64,000 nt of DNA. It comes from Bugulina stolonifera. Taxonomy: Eukaryota; Bryozoa; Gymnolaemata; Cheilostomatida; Bugulidae. Positions 56,820 to 64,000 of the stretch are shown one piece after another. The stretch spans positions 19,073,001 through 19,137,000 of the forward strand of contig OW285192.1 in NCBI GenBank assembly GCA_935421135.1, read 5' to 3'. The translations under genes were made by a program, and so were the position numbers. How positions within the stretch are numbered: position 1 is the first letter of the stretch; each line of letters starts with the position of its first letter. The notes beneath the pieces were generated by a model. That model was not told the origin of the DNA. It was given only the letters and a program-made list of their open reading frames with translations, and searched no databases.

Positions 56820-59800
56820 ATGGATGTACAGGTAGTTCTACTGCTGGTTGCTGCCGTGTTCAGTGCTGCCGGTAAGTTGAATCTGAATATCATTATATAG
56901 TAAACTAATCTGTATATCTATAATACTCAGCACAATAAATGTATGCTTGTGAGTGGATTATATTGAAATGTTACAAGCAGGTGCAATTCTGATTTGTGAT
57001 TTTTTGTGAATAAGTTAAATTTTCTGTACCATTCATATTACATAAGGTGCTCACTTTATCTACATGTAGGGGCAGCTAAAGATTTCAGTCACCATGAATG
57101 TTCGAGAGAATGCAAACCTGGAAATGCTCCAAAAGTGTGTGAATATAAGATGCACATTGAAACTTATGCATCCATGTCGAAGGCTTGCTACAGGTGCCCT
57201 TTTAATGTGACAGACTGTGATAGGGAAGACTGTGTTCCCGCTGATGGTTTTAGACGACTAATATACACCATCAACAGACAACTTCCTTCCCCACAGATCA
57301 GGGTGAGTTACTACTAACTCACTAGCCTACCTCTTCCAATGCCTGGTTACCATAGCAACAGTTTGAGTCATCACATAACATGATTGTAATCTATTGCTTC
57401 TGGATGCACAGGGAGGAGATAGGTATTAGATGAACCTCCTAATAAAAGTAGAATATTATAATATATTATATAGCTGGCTCTTGAGTAAAGGGTATACACT
57501 GTATTGTTTACACCAAACAATGTCTGAAATAAACTGCACATGGTTCAACTGAAACTATTGGTTACACACATACATGTAATAGTACTATAATAGCATGAGT
57601 GAATATACAGTAGCTGCCATCACACAGGCTGTCAACTATGTGACACTGGTAAAACTGAGACACCAGACCTGTCAACTATGTGACACTGGTATAACTGAGA
57701 CATCAGACCTATGTGACACTGGTAAAACTGAGACATCAGACCTGTCAACTATGTGACACTGGTAAAACTGAGACATCAGACCTGTCAACTATGTGACACT
57801 GGTATAACTGAGACACCAGACCTGTCAACTATGTGACACTGGTATAACTGAGACACCAGACCTGTCAACTATGTGACACTGGTATAACTGAGACACCAGA
57901 CCTGTCAACTATGTGACACTGGTATAACTGAGACACCAGACCTGTCAACTATGTGACACTGGTATAACTGAGACACCAGACCTGTCAACTATGTGACACT
58001 GGTATAACTGAGACACCAGACCTGTCAACTATGTGACACTGGTATAACTGAGACATCAGACCTGTCAACTATGTGACACTGGTATAACTGAGACACCAGA
58101 CCTGTCAACTATGTGACACTGGTATAACTGAGACACCAGACCTGTCAACTATGTGACACTGGTAAAACTGAGACATCAGACCTGTCAACTATGTGACACT
58201 GGTAAAACTGAGACATCAGACCTGTGAACTATGTGACACTGGTATAACTGAGACACCAGACCTGTCAACTATGTGACACTGGTATAACTGAGACACCAGA
58301 CCTGTCAACTATGTGACACTGGTATAACTGAGACACCAGACCTGTCAACTATGTGACACTGGTATAACTGAGACACCAGACCTGTCAACTATGTGACACT
58401 GGTATAACTGAGACACCAGACCTGTCAACTATGTGACACTGGTATAACTGAGACACCAGACCTGTCAACTATGTGACACTGGTTTAACTGAGACACCAGA
58501 CACTTATGAGAATAACAGTTGCACCAACACTTTACTTTTAGTGTTTATCAGTAATTAACACTACAATGTGTAGAACATGTAACTACATTGTATATACAAT
58601 GTGTAGAACATGTAACTACATTGTATATACAATGTGTAGAACATGTAACTACATTGTATATACAATGTGTAGAACATGTAACTACATTGTATATACAATG
58701 TGTAGAACATGTAACTACATTGTATATACAATGTGTAGAACATGTAACTACATTGTATATACAATGTGTAGAACATGTAACTACATTGTATATACAATGT
58801 GTAGAACATGTAACTACATTGTATATACAATGTGTAGAACATGTAACTACATTGTATATACAATGTGTAGAACATGTAACTACATTGTATATACAAAGTG
58901 TAGAACATGTAACTACATTGTATATACATAAAAACTATGTCCACATGGACTCACTAAGAAGAGCCAGTTGAGTGCGATGCACAGACGCACAGATGCATAG
59001 GCGCACAGACGCACAGGCACACAGGCGCACGGGCGCACAGGCGCACGGGCGCAGAGGCGCACGGGCGCACAGGCGCACGGGCGCAGAGGCGCACGGGCGC
59101 ACAGGCGCGCATACAGTGTACCTAGCCCGCACACAGTTACAATGACACACGCTGTTGTTTGATGTCAACCTGGCCAACTCGAAACACTGCTGTACGAAAG
59201 AGATTCTGTATGAAATACTCAGTAGCTGTTAGTAGGAATTTTCTGGTACTAAGGTTCTATATCTACCAAAGAATTCTCTAGATTCTAGAATTTTGTACAC
59301 ACCGAATAGGCTACTTAATACGAGTATGTCAAACCCAAAGATGCATTTCGAATGGCAAAACTAAAAGTTCTGAATGGTAATGTTTTTTCACCAAAAGTTT
59401 AGGTGCAGCCACTCGTAATGGCAGAGGTTATGGTATCACCTAAAACAAGTGCTGTAATATACATGTAATATAGCAGCAGCAGTATATAGTCGCTAGAGCT
59501 TATTTTTTACGCATTTACTCCATTCACAAGACTATACTTGTGTTGAATAACTGCTATATATGCTATAATCATGGTTTATAAAATGCATAACATTTTAATA
59601 TAAACATATTCATGCCTTTAGTAGTAGATGCAGTAGATATAAAGCTGTGCATCTCACATATTTTTTCAAATTATCAAATTGTAGTGACAATAAATGAATG
59701 TGCAGTTATTAATTACCACATGAATTACATGCATTTTCTTATACGCCTTAGTACAACAAGATGTATACTAAGCAATGTACATTGTATATAATATACATGT

Positions 59801-62800
59801 ACGATACGAAACACTTTAATGCATGTACATGAATGTACACTACATATACGTGGTAATGCATATACACTGTAATGTACATGTACATGAATGTACACTGCAT
59901 ATATGTGGTAATGCATGTACACTGTAATGTACATGTACATGTACATGAATGTACACTGCATATACGTGGTAATGCATGTACACTGTAATGTACATGTACA
60001 TGAATGTACACTGCATATACGTGGTAATGCATTTACACTGTAATGTACATGTACATGAATGTACACTGCATATACGTGGTAATGCATGTATACTGTAATG
60101 TAGGAGTATGTACACTGTGATATACAGGTACATACATGTATAGTTATATGGTGATGTGTATACAGGCCCATGTACATGTACATGTAGATATGCATTAAAG
60201 AGTACTTTACTCATTCTACGTAGAGTTACACTTAGGTACGTGATACGAGGACACACAATTATCTTCCAATCAGTAATGATAAGACACAAACAAACAAACA
60301 GACTCTTAATGACCTGTAATCTTATTCACACAGACTACCCTTTATCAGCAGTGAAAGGAAAGTAAATACCAATGGATATATAAACCATATATTATATAGA
60401 CATACATTCTCACCTAGAGGTTAGCCTCGTGAGGTATTGATACAAGGGAGATAAATCTATACACAAGGAAAAGATGAATAGCAGGAATATCATTTAAAGT
60501 TCTTCATCGAAAGTATTAGCCAATCAGGCTGCAGTGTGCAGGGTTAATTATAAATAATGTGCTAATTATGAACAGCTAGAGTTATCTCCCTTACCTTATC
60601 ACAGTGTCTGTGGTAGACCGTCTGCCGCTTTAATGCATGCGTGCATAAACATGCAAGAATATCGTAGGAGCATACTAAAAATATACATGCACTAAAACAC
60701 ATCACTATTAAGTGCATACATCTATAATCTGATTGCTGTATGCTAACATTGTAAGTACATCGTAATTATAAGCGCGTACATGTATATTGTAGCATACATT
60801 GTAATGCCTAAAGATAGTGTTCACATCTGCAAGCCACATAGTTATTTCGACAACACATTTTTCACCACACAGCACTGTGTGAACACATTATCTCATGTAT
60901 GACTGGTAGCACCTACGCAGGCATGTTACATGTATACTCATTTAATAGCTACAAAATGTATGTGTATGCACATGTACGGATTGAAATATATATGTGTGAA
61001 ACACGGTGCATTTGTTGCACATGTGTGGGTACACATACATTCTAATATCTACATGTGATGTACAGGTTCTGTTAAATGTGTTTGTGTAACATTATAATAT
61101 ACTCAGGTGTGTGAGGGCGATACTATTGTTGTGAAGATTCACAACCATATGAATAACGGAGAAGGAACGAGTATTCACTGGCATGGAATACACATGATAA
61201 ATACAAACTTTATGGACGGAGTATCAATGCTTACTCAGTGTCCGATACTTCCTTTAACTGAGTTTGAATACAAGTAAGTATAGTACATTGTAAATCTATA
61301 GATGTGTTAGTGTACATGTATACAGGTTGGAGGGAGTAGGTGAGTACATGTACATGTAAGTATGGGTAAGTATGGGTAAGTACATGTATGTACATGTATG
61401 TACATGTGTATCGGTAACCTATCATGGTCTAATTTCACTGTCAACTGGTTTAATTTAATCTAAAACAAAAATTCATAATTTTAATTTGTCGCTCTGTTTT
61501 ATTTTACACCACGTACAAGCGCATGAGTTTAAATTTGTTTACTTTTTGGAAGATATCCTCACAGCACAAGTTTGACTATGTTTCAGCATATTTGTTTCAA
61601 ATTTCAGATTTGAAGCATATCCCCATGGTACACACTACTACCACGCACATGTGGGAACCCAGAGAGCGGAGGGGCTAGCAGGTGCCCTTATAGTTAAACC
61701 ACTCACTGACGTACATGCCAGCCTCTACCAGCACGACCTCGCAGAACACACTGTGATAATCCAAGATTGGTTTAAAATCATTGGTGGAGCTAAGGCTATG
61801 TTACATCTACACGCTAGAGACAACAACAGACCAGACAGCCTGTTGATTAATGGTAAGTAATGGCCTAGCTTCTGTGCACAATGTATGCGTGTGCTGGTCA
61901 TTGGCTCTGATGGGAGGAAAGTATTTAGATAAAAAAATTTGGGCCAGACAGCTAACCTCAGCACAATCTACTGTCTATCAGTAAGGCACAGATTACGTAA
62001 TGAATGGGTAACTGCTGATACGCATGTGCTCAGGACAGATAGATACTATATAGATGAGTGTGCACATAGGAACGTATAGCATCATTGTCTATTTCATGGC
62101 TACAAGCAGTTCTTTCTTATGGGTGTCGTACTATACAAACTACAGTTCTTATTATTTGCCTTCAATTTACCACTATATTTTACATCTACATTTACATGGT
62201 ATTTGTAATGCATTGTGTGAATCATATGTACATGGTACAGATGTAAAAATTCTTGCAATTACATGTAGGTATTGCTTCTGGAAATGTTACAAGTGATGAT
62301 GGACTGAGTGTGGCTCAAGTACCTCATGCTACGTTTACAGTGAGGAAAGACAACTCCTACAGGTACTTCGATTGATAACCACTCACTTCTCTGAGTAACA
62401 GTACGTGATTGTCACTGGAACAAGTGATTATTATACCGCAGTGTTACATAGCGATGGCTATACTATATAGTAATCAAGTTATAAGAATCGTATCAGGTAC
62501 ATAAAATAATATATAGTATACCCAGGGTTCAGATAAGGTAAAGGTTATTGTGATTAAGCATGCATACTTTACCACTGATTTCGAGCAGCCCACTGATCTC
62601 TTGCAGCCCACTGATATATTGTAATGTTTTGTGCTTAGGATTTCACACGGGTGCCGATGTTAGCACGGGTGTGGGAAGTGCTTGGTAGTGGTAGTGGGCT
62701 CCCAAGGTAAACTTCCACATATTACATAAAGAGTGAACAGTTAAGTAAGCTCTTGTAGTTATTGTAGGGGACATAGGCCAATGCTTAGACTCATTAAAGA

Positions 62801-63889
62801 GTCAAGGGTCGATGTAGGTCCGATGGTTTATACTCCGTAGGAGTGTAGAAAGTGTCTATGTTGAAGAGGGGACGTAGGCCCGATGCTTAGGCTCATTTAC
62901 GAGTCAAGGATCGACTAAGGTCCGAGGTTTATACTCATCAAGGAGTGTAGTAAAAGACTTATATGAGTATGAGGATGAGCTCGGGCGCCAAAAGTCCAGG
63001 GGACCAAGGCTGGGGCTGCCTGCCTGCAAGAGTAAGACTCTGTAGGTTGAGTTAGGAGATATTGCTTTATTAGAGCGCAATCAACAACTGATCTAGCATA
63101 GAAAATGTGCTGGCTTTTATATGATTTGAATTTCCGGCAAAAAGGCCGACAGGGGGTCGGGCTGTACTATAAGGTATCGTCCCCGGAAATTGCGCAACAA
63201 GATGGCTGAAAAGTGCCCGAGGTCCGACCATAAAAGGGTCAGCCATGCACAAAAAGTGCTTACAATCACGAGAAATGAATTTTGTATTAATACGATAAAC
63301 ATCCAATACGTCGGCCATCAATTATAATGGTCAAATAGACATAGAATGTAATCAGACAACAAGTGTACTTGCAATAACAGTATAATTAACAGTAGACAAG
63401 TAGAGACAGAGACCTGATTAGTTGAATAATAACAATAAAACACATTAGCCAGGCAGTTATTGACAATGGTAGGGATATAATATGTATGTAATAAGAGTCG
63501 TACATAATAACTGTACTGTACAAGCATAAGTGTATATGTATAGTCCATGCAGTAGTGCAGGCTAAGTGAGCTGGAACACCACAATATTGCAGCCCGCTGA
63601 CCTCTTGCAGCCCACTGATCTCTTGTAGCCCACTGATATCTTGCAGTCCACTGATATCTTGCAGTCCACTGATATCTTGCAGTCCACTGATCTCTTGCAG
63701 TCCACTGATTTCTTGCAGCAACTATATGAACTATTTTTTGTTCTCTAGGTTTCGAATAATAAGCAATGGGTTTATGAATTGTCCAATAGAGATCTATATT
63801 GAGGGTCATCAGATGCTGGTAATATCTTCGGATGGGGCAGACATTGATCCGAAATATACAGATGTACTAACAGTCTTTGCTGGTGAGAG
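56820..63889 (+). CDS. Secreted laccase-type multicopper oxidase, 5' part
   Basis: Six exons with in-phase AG/GT junctions: 56820-56871, 57070-57302, 61107-61273, 61608-61852, 62269-62362, 63749-63889; it continues off the right edge (about 310 codons seen). Exon 1 gives a signal peptide (MDVQVVLLLVAAVFSAAG). Exon 2 is the Cys-rich segment typical of insect-type laccases (ACYRCPFNVTDCDREDC, then ADGFRR and INRQLPSPQIR). Exon 3 carries copper motif L1 (IHWHGIH), exon 4 motif L2 (GTHYYHAH; tyrosine where family members often have Phe/Trp), and exon 6 the cupredoxin-2 signature FMNCPIE...ISSDGAD. Motifs L3 and L4 must lie beyond the window. Such enzymes oxidise phenols or metal ions with O2 outside the cell. 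The start is the ATG directly before the hydrophobic run. Introns 2 and 5 hold satellites and a solo LTR. Confidence 0.88.
57627..58500. repeat. 40-bp minisatellite, about 22 copies
   Basis: Unit CTGTCAACTATGTGACACTG followed by GTATAACTGAGACACCAGAC, in intron 2 of the oxidase gene; T/A and C/T variants alternate in blocks. Confidence 0.97.
58564..58928. repeat. 33-bp minisatellite, 11 copies
   Basis: Each unit boundary recreates the perfect 18-bp palindrome ACATTGTATATACAATGT, so the array is a series of evenly spaced palindromes. Confidence 0.97.
58975..59112. repeat. GC-rich (GCGCACAG/GCGCACGG) tandem repeat
   Basis: 8-bp based array of GGCGCACGGGCGCACA words, the most GC-rich stretch outside the retroelements. 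Confidence 0.9.
59815..60110. repeat. About 60-bp tandem repeat, four to five copies
   Basis: Units contain GTACATGAATGTACACTGCA and TACGTGGTAATGCATGTACA. It lies in intron 2 of the oxidase gene. Confidence 0.9.
60200..61106. other. Rest of oxidase intron 2, nothing seen
   Basis: AT-rich intron with scattered TACATGTA words up to the exon 3 acceptor. Confidence 0.5.
62620..63583 (-). mobile_element. Solo LTR (964 bp) inside an oxidase intron, ATAT target duplication
   Basis: On the - strand it begins TGTGGTGTTCC and ends AAAACATTACA; ATAT lies at 62616-62619 and 63584-63587. It has GCCGGAAAT, TATAAAAG and AATAAAG (- strand, about 63065-63140) and an AAGATGGC word (about 63201). Antisense to the host gene. 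Confidence 0.8.
63586..63720. repeat. 18-bp minisatellite split by the solo LTR
   Basis: About seven units of GCAGTCCACTGATATCTT; two more units lie on the other side of the LTR at about 62584-62618. Confidence 0.9.
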
Positions 63890-64000
63890 GTAAGAAGGGA
63901 GTCACAGTTTAGTTGTGCTCCTGTGTGCTTCTACAGCAGTAATTTATCTGCATCATTTTATTATTTCAAAATAAATAAGTAGATGTGTATCATGTCTGGT

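Noticed and set aside
57627..58500. CRISPR-like or protein-repeat array
   Set aside because: Perfect head-to-tail 40-bp units without spacers, with frequent stops; intronic minisatellite.
59725..60289. His/Tyr-rich frames on -
   Set aside because: Generated by the roughly 60-bp tandem repeat of TACATG words.

Overview
This window is eukaryotic, from an invertebrate animal. Genes are split by canonical GT-AG introns, tandem repeats are everywhere, and long terminal repeat (LTR) retrotransposons are abundant. The over-use of TACATGTA-type words, the animal transporter and laccase-type oxidase genes, and the many Ty3-like elements would fit a sponge or another early-branching or lophotrochozoan animal. 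I cannot fix the species from sequence alone.

Host genes. (1) The 3' end of an SLC18B1-like MFS transporter runs off the left edge on the + strand (exons 1474-2859). (2) A complete 11-exon paralogue lies on the - strand (18632 down to 8245; 444 aa after splicing, every junction in phase). (3) Between them, 3251-3712 is a broken duplicate of the last two exons of (2). (4) A secreted laccase-type multicopper oxidase starts at 56820 on the + strand and runs off the right edge; six exons are seen. Isolated candidate exons are a leucine-rich-repeat module (42614-42682, -) and two membrane-helix exons facing each other (22740-22846 + and 23188-23261 -).

Mobile DNA. 24.2-38.8 kb is a retrotransposon cluster, all on the - strand. 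Element 1 (24244-29636) has intact LTRs, a tRNA-Leu primer site, Gag, a -1 frameshift site and a 1014-codon protease-zinc-finger ORF, but no reverse transcriptase or integrase. A solo LTR of the same family sits at 30276-30880. Element 2 (31041-38833) is an intact gag-pol Ty3-like element with the same primer type and the same GGGAAAC frameshift heptamer. Related solo LTRs lie at 4699-6147, 19867-20673, 20727-21389 and 62620-63583. DNA-transposon-like elements lie at 21430-22284 and 51682-52209. A Helitron-like family without target duplication occurs at 16640-17309, 54075-54248 and 54376-55047. A very large inverted repeat (46918-49160 against 52215-56408) carries an LTR copy and 30-bp tandem repeats at its outer ends.

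Tandem repeats fill many introns. The most interesting array (about 13150-13530) begins at the 5' splice site of exon 6 of the complete transporter gene, so the splice donor itself is copied about 14 times. The rest of the window (6.2-8.2, 39.3-42.1, 44.3-46.4, 49.2-51.6, 59.2-61.1 kb) shows no gene that I can support.
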